A stretch of DNA of 50,523 nt from Blastococcus sp. (GCA_025965795.1 JAOPWH010000238.1:1-50523), one strand, 5' to 3'; positions 23,541-34,236 are shown, numbered from the stretch's first letter. Notes: generated by a model not told the origin, from the letters alone. Made by a program: numbers and translations.

Positions 23541-25115
23541 TTACCTGTGTTCTCCGGTGGCTGTGCCGTCGTCCGACTGCCGCCCCGTCGGAAGGTGGAC
23601 CCCTCCGGCCGGGGTCGTCGCTCCCGCCCGGGAGACCGTGGACGTCGGCGCACCATCGCCACCCGCGGCGGCCGGCACCTCGGCCGTCGCAGTGTCCAGG
23701 TTCGTGTCCGAGTCCGCACGCGGGCGGCCGGGGAGCGCGAAGTGGGCGACCAGTACCAGGAGGAGGCCGGCGACCATGGGGTCCGAGAGGAGCGGCCGGA
23801 TGACTTCCGGAAGCCGCCCCAGCAGGTCGGGGGAGATCGCGTGCAGGCCCACGGCCGGGGCCAGTCCCAGGCTGAGGACGGCCGCGTTCCGGGGGGTGGC
23901 CATGTCGCCGGCCAGCCGCCGCACACCCTCGCTGGCGATCATCCCGAAGGTCATGATGAGCCCGGCGCCCAGCACGGGGGCAGGCATGGCAGCGATCAGC
24001 GCCGCGAACTTCGGTACCAGGCCGAAGATCACCATCACCGCACCCCCGGTCGCCACTGCGTAGCGGCTGCCGATCCCGGTGAGCCGGATGAGGCCGACGT
24101 TCTGGCCGTAGGTGGTCATCGGCAGGCCGGAAGTGAGGCCGGCCAGCGGACCGCCCAGGCCGTCGACGATCAGTGCCCCGCGCAGCTGGCGGGAGGTGAC
24201 CTTGCGGTTGAGGATCGTGGCCACGGCCGTGGAGTCGCCCAGGGTCTCGATGAAGGTGGCCAGGTACACGACGGTCATGGCGACCACCACGGCGAGCCCC
24301 GGCCAGGCGGGTGCGCCCAGCTCGAAGGGGCTGACCAGGCCGAACCAGGGGGCGGACTGGACGCCGGCGAAGTCGATCAGGCCGACGATGGCCGCGAGCA
24401 CGTAGCCGACAGCGAAGCCCACCAGGACCGAGACCGGCCGGAGCAGCTTCGAGCCGAGGCAGCCCAGGCCCGCGATGACGGTCAGCGTGACCACGCCGAC
24501 CAGCAGCGCCGTTCCGGAGCCCTCGTACGGCTTGCCCATCGACAGGAAGTTCTTCAGCCCGATCGGCATCAGGCTCACCCCGATGACCAGCAGGAAACAG
24601 CCGATCAGGAACGGTGTGAACAGCCGCCGCAGGATGCCGGCGAAGAAGCCGAGGCATGCCGTGAGCAGCCCGCTGATCAGCGCCGCACCGTAGAGGGCGG
24701 GGAAGCCGCCGGCCTTGTAGGCGACGAGCATGGGGCCGATGAACTTGAAGGTGGCCGCGTTGACGATCGGCAGGCGGGCGCCGAGCGGTCCGATGCCCAG
24801 GGACTGCACCATCGTCGCGATGCCGGCGGCGATCAGCACGCCGGAGACCAGGATGCGCTCCTCCCGGGATCCGAGTCCGACCGCTGCCGCGAACGTGAGC
24901 GGGACCCCGATCATGGCGGCGAACGCCACGATCACGTGCTGGAAGCCGAAGAGGATCATCTTCGGCGCGGCTGGGCGGTCATCGAGGTCGTAGAGGATCG
25001 TTATCGCCTGGTCGTTCCCCGTCTGCGAGGAACTGCTGCCGTCGGCGGCTGGGCGGGCCGGCTCTCCGGTCTCACCAGGGTGCGGCGGTCCAGCGGGGCG
25101 TTGCCTTCTGATCAT
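23541..25115 (-). CDS. NCS2 family nucleobase permease (uracil/xanthine type)
   Basis: 524 residues. A cytosolic N-terminal tail (about 50 residues) precedes some 12-14 membrane helices. The family core is clear: FGFQHVIVAFAAMIGVPL, GARLPIVNAATF (the alpha-strand substrate region), the TFIETLGDSTAVATI motif with the conserved glutamate, and the signature GLPMTTYGQNVGLIRLTGIGSRY. A hydrophilic tail of about 55 residues follows the last helix. NCS2 carriers import xanthine, uric acid, uracil or similar rings with protons. The ATG overlaps the amidohydrolase stop (ATGA), placing it in the same operon and pointing to a purine- or pyrimidine-like growth substrate. Confidence 0.94.
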   Translation of the reverse strand: MIRRQRPAGPPHPGETGEPARPAADGSSSSQTGNDQAITILYDLDDRPAAPKMILFGFQHVIVAFAAMIGVPLTFAAAVGLGSREERILVSGVLIAAGIATMVQSLGIGPLGARLPIVNAATFKFIGPMLVAYKAGGFPALYGAALISGLLTACLGFFAGILRRLFTPFLIGCFLLVIGVSLMPIGLKNFLSMGKPYEGSGTALLVGVVTLTVIAGLGCLGSKLLRPVSVLVGFAVGYVLAAIVGLIDFAGVQSAPWFGLVSPFELGAPAWPGLAVVVAMTVVYLATFIETLGDSTAVATILNRKVTSRQLRGALIVDGLGGPLAGLTSGLPMTTYGQNVGLIRLTGIGSRYAVATGGAVMVIFGLVPKFAALIAAMPAPVLGAGLIMTFGMIASEGVRRLAGDMATPRNAAVLSLGLAPAVGLHAISPDLLGRLPEVIRPLLSDPMVAGLLLVLVAHFALPGRPRADSDTNLDTATAEVPAAAGGDGAPTSTVSRAGATTPAGGVHLPTGRQSDDGTATGEHR

Positions 25116-26170
25116 GACCGGTCTCCTCGGGTCCTCGCGACTACGGCGGTGGGTTCCAGGCCGTCCAGCTGTTCGAGCTGCAGTCCGAACAGCTCGACGG
25201 CGTTGCGGCTGGCGATCTGCGTGTACGCCTCGCCCTGCATGACGTCGGCGAGGTCGATTGCGGCTCCTCGGGCGTCTGCGATCGGAAAGGGGTGATCGGT
25301 GCCGAAGACCACCCGGTCGGACCCGAGGACCTCGGCGCACAGCCGCAGGCTCTGCGGCGAGAAGAGGATCGAGTCGACGAAGAGGCCGGGAGCCCGCTCG
25401 GCGAGGCTGCGGACGTCGGCCTGCTGGCCGGACTGCTCCGCCTCCAGGGCCCGCCGCAGGCGGCCCGCGAGAGCCGGCAGCGCACCACCTCCGTGGGCGG
25501 CCACGACCCGCAGGCGCGGGTGACGCTCGAAGCGGCCCGCCAGCGCCAAGCGGGCGACCGCCACCGTCGTCTCGAAGGGGAAGGCCAACGCCAAGGTGAG
25601 CGCCTGCCCGTAGCCGCGCGTCGCCTCCGGCGCCAGGCCCGACCCGGGATGCACGAAGACCGGCAGGCCGGCTGCTGCGGCCGCCGCCCAGAAAGGATCC
25701 AGCTCGTCGGCGTCGAGGGGGAGGCCGGCGATGCGCGTGCCGACCATCACGCCGACCATCTCCTGCTGGGACGCGAGCTCCCCGACGGCGTCGACGGTCG
25801 CCCCCACGGTGTGGTTGGGCAGGAGGCCCATCGCCCAGACCCGGTTCGGAGCCTGGCGCACGAGTTCGCTCAGTTCGGCGTTGATCGTGCGGGCAAGCGG
25901 CACGCTCGCCGCATCGTGCAAGAGGTCGAGCCAGGGATTGCCGGGGGACAGGACCGAGTGCGTGATGCCGGCGTCGGCCATGAATGCCAGCTTCGCGTCG
26001 AGCTGCGTGAACTCCGCCGTGACAGCGACCCCACGGTCACCCGGGAAGAGGCAGAACCGCGGTGCACCCTCGACGTCCCGGATGAAGGGCGGCTCGGTCC
26101 GCTGGCGCAGGTACTCCACGAGAGCAGGCGGATAGATGTGACTGTGGACATCGATCAGCGCCGTACTCAC
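25112..26170 (-). CDS. amidohydrolase of the ACMSD-like decarboxylase group
   Basis: 352 residues. Metal ligands of the amidohydrolase barrel are visible: the H-x-H in IDVHSHIYPP (residues 8-10), a histidine in VFVHPGSG, one in VVAAHGGGALP, and the aspartate in VVFGTDHPFPI. This pattern is that of amidohydrolase family 2, which includes aminocarboxymuconate-semialdehyde decarboxylase, gamma-resorcylate decarboxylase and isoorotate decarboxylase. The last acts on a pyrimidine, which would suit the neighbouring nucleobase permease. It is the first gene of the operon, starting at GTG; 230 bp of promoter region with a palindrome lie upstream. Confidence 0.9.
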   Translation of the reverse strand: MSTALIDVHSHIYPPALVEYLRQRTEPPFIRDVEGAPRFCLFPGDRGVAVTAEFTQLDAKLAFMADAGITHSVLSPGNPWLDLLHDAASVPLARTINAELSELVRQAPNRVWAMGLLPNHTVGATVDAVGELASQQEMVGVMVGTRIAGLPLDADELDPFWAAAAAAGLPVFVHPGSGLAPEATRGYGQALTLALAFPFETTVAVARLALAGRFERHPRLRVVAAHGGGALPALAGRLRRALEAEQSGQQADVRSLAERAPGLFVDSILFSPQSLRLCAEVLGSDRVVFGTDHPFPIADARGAAIDLADVMQGEAYTQIASRNAVELFGLQLEQLDGLEPTAVVARTRGDRS

Positions 26171-26256
26171 TGGCAGCCCCCGAGATGCATGGTGAGGACT
26201 GTCACACCGCGCACTGCCGCAGTCATTGGCTCGGTTGGACTATCGACGGACGTTCC

Positions 26257-26275
26257 GTTGTCGAACCTCGACAAC
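26257..26275. promoter_or_regulatory. palindrome upstream of the catabolic operon
   Basis: GTTGTCGA-ACC-TCGACAAC, perfect 8-bp arms with a 3-nt spacer, centred about 95 bp upstream of the amidohydrolase start in a 230-bp gap that otherwise holds no gene. A candidate operator for the PucR regulator encoded in the operon; the assignment is inference. Confidence 0.5.
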
Positions 26276-26400
26276 AGCCGCCGTCCTCCGCCGCCTCACG
26301 CTCCGAGCCCGACCGACAGGCGGGTCGGTGCACTCCTCGATGCGCTCGCGTGCCACCTCGCGCCCGGGTCAGGGCACAGCGTCGGCACCGGACGTGCCGG

Positions 26401-28626
<2,226 letters not shown>

Positions 28627-28630
<4 letters not shown>

Positions 28631-28875
28631 GGCAGTTCTCCGCGGAATGCCGCGGCCACCTCCTCGGGGAGATCGTCGAAGTCGCTGGGCATGCGGATCT
28701 GTCCGTGCGCACTTCCGGGCGCCCGCCGGGCCGGTCGCACAGGTACGGGGACCAGACGGACCATCGGCTTCCCGGAGCGGGCGATGACGACGTCCTCCCC
28801 GGCCAACGCCCGATCGATCAACTTCGAGAGCTGGGTCTTCGCCTCGTAGACGTTCACCGGCTCGCTCACACCCAT
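28627..28875 (-). CDS. vapB: Phd/YefM-type antitoxin (VapB)
   Basis: 82 residues. The N-terminal fold that binds DNA reads VNVYEAKTQLSKLIDRALAG followed by EDVVIARSGKPMVRLVPV, the classical Phd/YefM pattern. The C-terminal 30 residues (HGQIRMPSDFDDLPEEVAAAF) form the toxin-binding tail. The ATG start is six bases after a TACCCT -10 box, so the mRNA is probably leaderless. A perfect 30-bp palindrome starts 3 bp beyond that box, over the expected -35 position, and is the likely autoregulatory operator. Confidence 0.93.
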
Positions 28876-28881
28876 TCGGCG

Positions 28882-28887
28882 AGGGTA
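28882..28887 (-). promoter_or_regulatory. -10 box TACCCT of vapBC
   Basis: TACCCT, six bases, then the vapB ATG. Confidence 0.55.
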
Positions 28888-28890
28888 GGA

Positions 28891-28920
28891 CGCCTTGGTC
28901 TGGTTGACCAGACCAAGGCG
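28891..28920. promoter_or_regulatory. perfect 30-bp palindrome, likely VapBC operator
   Basis: CGCCTTGGTCTGGT-TG-ACCAGACCAAGGCG: 14-bp arms without mismatch and a 2-nt centre. It covers the -35 side of the vapB promoter and lies 49 bp upstream of the serS -10 box. It stands between two divergent 5' ends, so it cannot be a terminator. Confidence 0.75.
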
Positions 28921-28969
28921 GGTGGAGATCCACCGATTTGCCGCTTCCGGGCCGACTGCTGCGCGCACC

Positions 28970-28975
28970 TACGAT
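28970..28975 (+). promoter_or_regulatory. -10 box TACGAT of serS
   Basis: TACGAT, six bases, then the serS GTG; a leaderless arrangement. Confidence 0.5.
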
Positions 28976-28981
28976 CGGGTC

Positions 28982-30283
28982 GTGATCGACCTCCGCTTCG
29001 TCCGCGAGAATCCCGACGCCGTCCGTGCCAGCCAGAGGGCCCGGGGTGCCGACGAGTCGCTCGTGGACGTGCTGCTGGCCGCCGACGCCGAGCGCCGCGA
29101 GGTGGTCAAGCGCGCCGACGACCTGCGCGGTGAGCAGAAGACGGCGTCGCAGGCCGTGCGCGGTGCGAGCGCCGAGGAGCGACCGGCGATCCTCGAGCGG
29201 GCCAAGGCCCTGGCCGCGCAGGTCAAGGACGCCGAGGAGGCCCAGCGGGCAGCCGACGCGGCCTTGCGGACGGCGCACCTGAAGCTGGCCAACGTGATCG
29301 CGGACGAGGTCCCGCCCGGCGGCGAGGACGACGCGGTCACTCTGCGCACCGTCGGCGAGGTGCCGGCCTACGACTTCGCGGTCCGCGACCACCTCGAGAT
29401 CGGGGAGCTGCTCGGCGCCATCGACATGGAGCGCGGGGCGAAGGTCTCCGGCGCCCGCTTCTACTTCCTCACCGGCCCCGGGGCGCTGCTGGAGTTCGCG
29501 CTCGCCCAGCTGGCCATCTCGCGCGCGGTCGCGGCCGGGTTCGTTCCCGTCGTCGCTCCCGCCCTGGTGCGCCCGGAGGCGATGGAGGGCACCGGGTTCC
29601 TCGGCGAGCACGACGAGGAGGTGTACCGCATCGAGCGCGACGACCTGTACCTCGTCGGCACCTCCGAGGTGGCGCTGGCCGGCATGCACTCGGGCGAGGT
29701 GCTCGACCTGTCGGCCGGCCCGAAGCGCTACGCCGGCTGGTCGTCGTGCTTCCGCCGCGAGGCCGGCTCCTACGGCAAGGACACCCGCGGCATCATCCGC
29801 GTGCACTGGTTCGACAAGGTCGAGATGTTCAGCTTCTGCCCGCCGGAGGAGGCAGCCGCCGAGCACCTGCGGCTGCTCGCCTGGGAGGAGGAGTTCCTCA
29901 CCTCGCTCGAGCTGCCCTACCGCGTCGTCGACATCGCCGCCGGTGACCTCGGCACCAGCGCCGCCCGCAAGTACGACATCGAGGCGTGGTTCCCCAGCCA
30001 GGGCACCTATCGCGAGCTGACCAGCACCTCGGACTGCACGACGTTCCAGGCCCGGCGGCTCAACATCCGGTTCCGCGACGGCGAGGGCAAGCCCCAGCCC
30101 GCCGCCACGCTCAACGGCACCCTCTGCGCCATCGCCCGCACGATCGCCTGTCTGCTCGAGGTCCACCAGCGCGCCGACGGTTCCGTGTACGTGCCCAAGG
30201 CGCTCCGCCCCTGGCTGGGCGGGGTCGAGCTGCTCACCCCCGGGATGGCGCTCACCGCCGCCGTCCCGCCGCTCACCGCATGA
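28982..30283 (+). CDS. serS: seryl-tRNA synthetase
   Basis: 433 residues, normal length for a class II synthetase that charges tRNA-Ser. The N-terminal coiled-coil arm (about 30-105, rich in A, E, K and R) contacts the tRNA long variable arm. Motif 2 is [20 protein letters not shown], followed by HWFDKVEMF, and [18 protein letters not shown] precedes motif 3, which here reads [19 protein letters not shown]. The GTG start ([17 protein letters not shown]) is fixed by family homology and a -10 box six bases upstream. The next gene starts inside its stop codon (ATGA), forming a serS-HAD-HAD operon. Divergent from vapBC. Confidence 0.97.
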   Translation: MIDLRFVRENPDAVRASQRARGADESLVDVLLAADAERREVVKRADDLRGEQKTASQAVRGASAEERPAILERAKALAAQVKDAEEAQRAADAALRTAHLKLANVIADEVPPGGEDDAVTLRTVGEVPAYDFAVRDHLEIGELLGAIDMERGAKVSGARFYFLTGPGALLEFALAQLAISRAVAAGFVPVVAPALVRPEAMEGTGFLGEHDEEVYRIERDDLYLVGTSEVALAGMHSGEVLDLSAGPKRYAGWSSCFRREAGSYGKDTRGIIRVHWFDKVEMFSFCPPEEAAAEHLRLLAWEEEFLTSLELPYRVVDIAAGDLGTSAARKYDIEAWFPSQGTYRELTSTSDCTTFQARRLNIRFRDGEGKPQPAATLNGTLCAIARTIACLLEVHQRADGSVYVPKALRPWLGGVELLTPGMALTAAVPPLTA

Positions 30284-31194
30284 CCCGGGAGAAGCCGAGG
30301 CCGCTCAAGGCGTACGGCGCGCTGCCGGGCGCCGACCGGGTGGTCGAACTGGCTGTCGGCGGCGTGCGGCGGCCGAAGCTGGTCGCGACCGACCTCGACG
30401 GCACGCTCCTCGACTCCGACGGTGAGGTCAGTCCCCGCACCCGCGCCGCCCTGACGGCCTGCTGGGACGCCGGCATCCCCGTCGTCGGGGTGACCGGCCG
30501 TGGACCCCGACTGCTGGACAGCGTCCGCGTCGCACTCGACGGCCGCGGCATCGCCGTCCTCGCGCAGGGCGGCTACGTCGTCGACCTCGAGCGCGACCAG
30601 GTCCTGCGCACCGTCGGCCTGCCCCGCGCGCAGGCGATGGCCGTCGTCGAGGCGATCGAGGCGGTCGCCGGCGAGCTGGTCATGGCCGTCGAGGACGCCG
30701 CCGAGCAGGCGGAGGCGCGATCCGGCGCGCCGTTGCGGGTGCAGCACGGGTTCGACTGGCCCTATCCCGAGCCTGCGCACCTGCTGCCCAAGCACGAGGT
30801 GCTGCCGCCGGGCGCCGTCCTCAAGGTGTTCCTGCGGTCGTCGACGCTGGGTCAGGACGAGCTGCTCGCCCGCGCCCAGGGGGTCGTCGACCCCGCCGAC
30901 GCCGAGGTGACGCACGCCGGTCTGGGGTTCATCGAGGTGCTGCCGCCGGGGATCACCAAGGCGACCGGGCTGGCGGTCGCGCTGGAGCGCTACGGGGTCG
31001 GGTTCGGCGACGTCCTCGTGTTCGGCGACATGCCCAACGACCTGCCGATGATCCGCGCGGTCGCCGAGGCCGGAGGAACGGCCGTCGCCGTGGCGAACGC
31101 GCACCCTGCCGTCCGGGCCGCCGCGGCCGGACTGACCAGCGGCCACGACGCCGATGGTGTGGCGCGGTACCTCGAGGCGGTGCTGGATGTCTGA
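30280..31194 (+). CDS. HAD-superfamily phosphatase, Cof type
   Basis: 304 residues. Motif I with the nucleophile is [12 protein letters not shown] (D38, D40), motif II is GVTGRG, the lysine is near KATGLAVAL, and motif IV is [14 protein letters not shown]2-type cap sits between motifs II and III (about 95-220). Cof-type enzymes dephosphorylate sugar phosphates, flavin or pyridoxal nucleotides. The start overlaps the serS stop by 4 bp, and a second HAD gene follows 11 bp downstream. The same order (serS and nearby HAD genes) is seen in other Actinobacteria. The substrate is unknown. Confidence 0.92.
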   Translation: MTREKPRPLKAYGALPGADRVVELAVGGVRRPKLVATDLDGTLLDSDGEVSPRTRAALTACWDAGIPVVGVTGRGPRLLDSVRVALDGRGIAVLAQGGYVVDLERDQVLRTVGLPRAQAMAVVEAIEAVAGELVMAVEDAAEQAEARSGAPLRVQHGFDWPYPEPAHLLPKHEVLPPGAVLKVFLRSSTLGQDELLARAQGVVDPADAEVTHAGLGFIEVLPPGITKATGLAVALERYGVGFGDVLVFGDMPNDLPMIRAVAEAGGTAVAVANAHPAVRAAAAGLTSGHDADGVARYLEAVLDV

Positions 31195-31205
31195 CCGGAT
31201 GCGCG

Positions 31206-32009
31206 ATGTCTGACTGGCGCCCGAAGCTCATCGTCAGCGACATGGACGGCACCCTGCTGCGCCGGGACGAGACGGTCAGCGCGACAACCGTCGCGGAGCT
31301 GGAGCGGTGGCGGGCCGAGGGCATCCCGGTCGTGCTGGCCACCGGCCGGCCGCCGCGGTGGATGCACGAGATCCGCGAGGTGCTCGGCTTCGGCTCGGCG
31401 GTCTGCTGCAACGGCGCGGTGACCATCGACCTGGCGAGCATGGCGGTGCTCGACGAGGACCTGCTCGCCCCCGCCACGCTGCGCACGGTCAGTTCCGAGC
31501 TGCGGCGCCGGCAACCGGACACCTGGTTCGCGGTCGAGTACGGCGACCAGTTCCGGCACGAGTCGACCTACAAGCCGCGCTGGGACGTCGATGCGCCGGG
31601 CGTCGCCGAGGCGACGCTGGCGGAGATGGTTGCCACACCCGTGGCGAAGCTGCTGGCCAGGCACGAGCTGATGGGCCCCGAGGAGTTCGTGGCCGTCGTC
31701 GACGAGGTGGTCGGGAACCTGGCGACCGTCACCCACTCCTCGAGCGACGGGCTGGCCGAGATATCTGCCCTCGGCGTCACCAAGGCGTCGGGGCTGGCGA
31801 AGGTCGCGGCCCGGCACGGGGTCGATGCCGGGGACGTCGTCGTGTTCGGGGACATGCCCAACGACATCGCGGCCTTCGAATGGGTCCGCGCCGGCGGCGG
31901 CCGCGCCGTCGCCATGGCCCACGCGCACCCCGACCTGATGGCCGTCGCGACCGACGTCACCGCCACCAACGACGACGACGGCGTCGCGGAGTTCCTCGCC
32001 TCGCTCTGA
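31206..32009 (+). CDS. HAD-superfamily phosphatase, Cof type (second copy)
   Basis: 267 residues. Motif I is SDMDGTLLRRDE (D12, D14), motif II LATGRPP, the lysine in GVTKASGLAKVA and motif [15 protein letters not shown], with a C2 cap between (about 85-190). It resembles the preceding gene in layout and is probably an old duplicate. The sequence around the junction repeats GATGTCTGAC, once as the end of the first gene and once as the start of this one, which may be a trace of that duplication or chance. Confidence 0.92.
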   Translation: MSDWRPKLIVSDMDGTLLRRDETVSATTVAELERWRAEGIPVVLATGRPPRWMHEIREVLGFGSAVCCNGAVTIDLASMAVLDEDLLAPATLRTVSSELRRRQPDTWFAVEYGDQFRHESTYKPRWDVDAPGVAEATLAEMVATPVAKLLARHELMGPEEFVAVVDEVVGNLATVTHSSSDGLAEISALGVTKASGLAKVAARHGVDAGDVVVFGDMPNDIAAFEWVRAGGGRAVAMAHAHPDLMAVATDVTATNDDDGVAEFLASL

Positions 32010-32016
32010 CCGCCGG

Positions 32017-32118
32017 TCAGGGCCCCGGCACGCGGTAGCCGGTCAGCCGGCTCGGCCAGGTCTGGAGGACGACCGTGCCACCCGGGATCGCGACGCGCGC
32101 GCTCCGACCATGCGACAT
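32017..32118 (-). CDS. possible 33-aa small ORF or C-terminal gene remnant downstream of bpa
   Basis: An ATG-started frame of 33 codons reading MSHGRSARVAIPGGTVVLQT and then WPSRLTGYRVPGP before TGA. Nearly every codon ends in G or C and the peptide looks protein-like (IPGGTVVLQTW), which is why it is listed. It lies 40 bp downstream of bpa on the same strand. There is no ribosome site before the ATG. It could be a small protein or the preserved tail of a lost gene. Confidence 0.28.
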   Translation of the reverse strand: MSHGRSARVAIPGGTVVLQTWPSRLTGYRVPGP

Positions 32119-32158
32119 CGCCCGGTTCACCGGATCGAGCGACCCGGGCTCCCCGATG

Positions 32159-32704
32159 TCACAGGTACTGCCCGCCGCCGGGGCGGAAATCGGGCTGTTG
32201 GCTGGACTGTCCGCCGGGCAGGGCCTTGCGGCGCATCTCCTCCAGCTGCGCGCGGGCGGCCATCTGCTGGGCGAACATCGCCGTCTGGATGCCGTGGAAC
32301 ACGCCCTCCAGCCAGCCGACGAGCTGGGCCTGGACGATCCGGAGCTCGGCGTCCGACGGCGTCTCGCCCTCGCTGAAGGGGAGGGTGATCCGCTCGAGCT
32401 CCTCCCGGAGCTCGGGTGACAACCCGTCCTCCAGTTCGCGGATGGAGGCCGCGTGGATGTCGCGCAACCGGTTGCGGCTGGCGACGTCGAGGGGCGCGGC
32501 GCGGACCTCCTCCAGCAGCTGCTTGATCATCGTGCCGATCCGCATGACCTTGGCCGGCTCCTCGACCATGCCGCCGATGCCCGTGCCGCCGTCGCCGCCG
32601 TCGTCGGCGCCCATCGGCATGGACATGGTGCCGACCGGCTGCCCGTCGGGCCCGACGACGACGACCTGGTGCTGGTTCTCGCTGCCGTGTTCGGGTGCAG
32701 TCAT
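32159..32704 (-). CDS. bpa: bacterial proteasome activator Bpa
   Basis: 181 residues of the DUF2587/Bpa family. A flexible N-terminus (HQVVVVGPDGQPVGTMSM, Gly/Asp-rich) leads to a helical bundle (about 52-165; MRIGTMIKQLLEEVRAAPLD, ELEDGLSPELREELERI, AQLVGWLEGVFHGIQTAM). It ends in the GQYL motif that docks in the 20S proteasome alpha-ring pockets. Bpa forms a dodecameric ring that opens the proteasome without ATP and feeds it unfolded proteins such as HspR. Its presence implies a 20S proteasome elsewhere in the genome. Divergent from the sigma factor. Confidence 0.95.
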   Translation of the reverse strand: MTAPEHGSENQHQVVVVGPDGQPVGTMSMPMGADDGGDGGTGIGGMVEEPAKVMRIGTMIKQLLEEVRAAPLDVASRNRLRDIHAASIRELEDGLSPELREELERITLPFSEGETPSDAELRIVQAQLVGWLEGVFHGIQTAMFAQQMAARAQLEEMRRKALPGGQSSQQPDFRPGGGQYL

Positions 32705-32730
32705 ACCGCCATCCTGCCCCGTGCACGGAC

Positions 32731-32755
32731 TGAACCGATCGCCGACCGGTGACGT
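32731..32755 (+). promoter_or_regulatory. SigL-type promoter TGAACC-N16-CGT upstream of the sigma gene
   Basis: TGAACC (32731-32736) and CGT (32753-32755) are separated by 16 bases. This matches the M. tuberculosis SigL consensus as I remember it (TGAACC, 16-18 bases, CGTgtc) and suggests the sigma factor transcribes its own gene. The implied leader is about 150 nt. Confidence 0.5.
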
Positions 32756-32917
32756 GCTGGTGGAAGGACACGGGTCGCACACTGCGGAAGGGGCGTCCGG
32801 TGGGGAGAACGGGGCGGCGATTCGCGGCCGGCCCGCCGGTTCCGGTCCAGCCGCATACTGAGCGGCCCGGAGGAGGCCGTCGATGAGCTGTGCACGCCTG
32901 GACGACGGGATGCGATC

Positions 32918-33457
32918 GTGCCGGTCCGCCGGATGAGGCTCCGGACCGAGGACTCCCGCGAGCAGAGCCTGCGGGCGCTCTACGACGGGCACGCTCCCGT
33001 GCTGCTGGCCTACGCGCTGCGCCTCACGAACGGAGACCGTCAACGCGCGGAGGACATCGTGCAGGAGACGCTGCTGCGGGCCTGGCGCAATCTCGACGCG
33101 CTCGACGACAGGGACCGGCCGGTCCGGCCGTGGCTGTTCACCGTCGCCCAGCGGCTGGCCATCGACGCGCACCGCGCCCGGCATGCCCGGCCGCCGGAGG
33201 TGGGGGAGGCCGCGCTCGCGGCGGTGCCCAGCCTCGACGACGTCGAGAAGACACTGGACCGGATCCTGGTGGCCGACGCGCTGCAGGCTCTGTCCTCCGA
33301 GCACCGCGCGGTGATCGTGGAGACCTACTACCGCGGCCGCTCCGTGGCGGAGGCGGCGACCGAACTGGGGATACCGCCCGGCACGGTCAAGTCGCGGTCC
33401 TACTACGCATTGCGGGCGCTCAAGTTGGCGCTCGCCGAACGAGGAGTGACGACATGA
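32918..33457 (+). CDS. ECF sigma factor, SigL-like
   Basis: 179 residues. Sigma region 2 (about 20-90) reads LYDGHAPVLLAYALRLTNGD then RAEDIVQETLLRAWRN and PWLFTVAQRLAIDAHRARHA. Region 4 (about 115-170) reads ADALQALSSEHRAVIVETYY followed by RGRSVAEAATELGIPPGTVK and SRSYYALRALKLALAERGVT. The region 4 wording is very close to M. tuberculosis SigL as I remember it. The start is either this GTG or an ATG 15 bases later. The anti-sigma gene begins inside the stop codon (ATGA). Such pairs respond to envelope or redox stress. Confidence 0.92.
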   Translation: MPVRRMRLRTEDSREQSLRALYDGHAPVLLAYALRLTNGDRQRAEDIVQETLLRAWRNLDALDDRDRPVRPWLFTVAQRLAIDAHRARHARPPEVGEAALAAVPSLDDVEKTLDRILVADALQALSSEHRAVIVETYYRGRSVAEAATELGIPPGTVKSRSYYALRALKLALAERGVTT

Positions 33458-34083
33458 CGTGCCGGGACGGGGCGACCGACCTGGGGGCCTACGTGCTGGG
33501 GGCGCTCGAGCCGGCGGACCGGCTGCGCGTGGAGGAGCACGTCCGCGGCTGCGCTGCCTGTGCGGCGGAGCTGGCGGAGTTCCGCACCCTCCCAGCCCTG
33601 CTCGACATGGTCGGACCGGAGGACCTGCAGGCCGCGACGGTGACGCCCTCCGGCGACCTGTTCGAGCGGATGTCGGCCGTGGCCGCCGCGGAACGGCACG
33701 GGGCTCGTGTCCGCCGCCGGCTGCTCGTCGCCGCCGCGGCGGTCGCCGTGCTCGGGGCGGGCGCCGGGGTCACCGGTTGGGTGCTCGGCTCCGACGAGGA
33801 GACCCACTCGGTGGTCGCGGGCCAGGTGCACATCAGCGTGACGGCGACCGAGCAGGGCGACGGCACGTCCCTCGACGTGACCGTGGCCGGGGTGCCACCC
33901 GAGACGAACTGCACGCTCGTCGTCGTCGACCGGGACGGCGACCGGCACCAGGCCGGGGAGTGGTCGGCGACGTATGCCGGAAAGGCCTGGTTCAAGGGCT
34001 GGTCGGACGTCGACCGGTCCGACGTCGAGGACGTCGTCCTGCTGGGCACCGACGGGCAGGAGCTGGTGCGCGTGCCGCTCTGA
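33454..34083 (+). CDS. anti-sigma factor with zinc-finger, RslA-like
   Basis: 209 residues. The N-terminal anti-sigma domain has LGAYVLGALEPADRLRVEEH then the HxxxCxxC zinc motif (H-VRG-C-AA-C, near residues 29-36). One membrane helix (about 87-108; LLVAAAAVAVLGAGAGVTGW) separates it from an extracytoplasmic C-terminal domain (about 110-209) of beta character with a single cysteine (TNCTLVVVD). This matches RslA/RskA anti-sigma factors that hold the sigma factor at the membrane and release it on zinc loss or proteolysis. Coupled to the sigma gene by a 4-bp overlap. Confidence 0.92.
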   Translation: MTCRDGATDLGAYVLGALEPADRLRVEEHVRGCAACAAELAEFRTLPALLDMVGPEDLQAATVTPSGDLFERMSAVAAAERHGARVRRRLLVAAAAVAVLGAGAGVTGWVLGSDEETHSVVAGQVHISVTATEQGDGTSLDVTVAGVPPETNCTLVVVDRDGDRHQAGEWSATYAGKAWFKGWSDVDRSDVEDVVLLGTDGQELVRVPL

Positions 34084-34116
34084 GGGCGCGGCACCGGATC
34101 GTTGGGCTGCGGCCGC

Positions 34117-34236
34117 ATGCGCGGCCTCGTCGTCCCGCTCCTGCTCGTGACGGGCCTCGCGGCGTGCGGCCAGGGCGGCACGGACGCGGCGGCCCTGGCT
34201 GCTGCGGCGCGCCCGGGACCCAGGTCGCCGACCGGT
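34117..34236 (+). pseudogene. lipoprotein signal-peptide stub downstream of the anti-sigma gene
   Basis: An ATG opens MRGLVVPLLLVTGLAACGQG, a textbook lipoprotein signal with lipobox GLAAC, 33 bp after the anti-sigma stop. After about 40 residues the frame runs into antisense of the oppositely oriented quinone oxidoreductase gene with no stop for 400 bp more, so no sensible mature protein follows. SigK/SigL operons often encode a secreted lipoprotein third; this may be its truncated remnant. The end given is where the antisense overlap begins. Confidence 0.45.

Noticed and set aside
28891-28920. The 30-bp palindrome as a transcription terminator
   Set aside because: It lies between two divergent 5' ends with -10 boxes on both sides and has no U-tract; an operator fits better.
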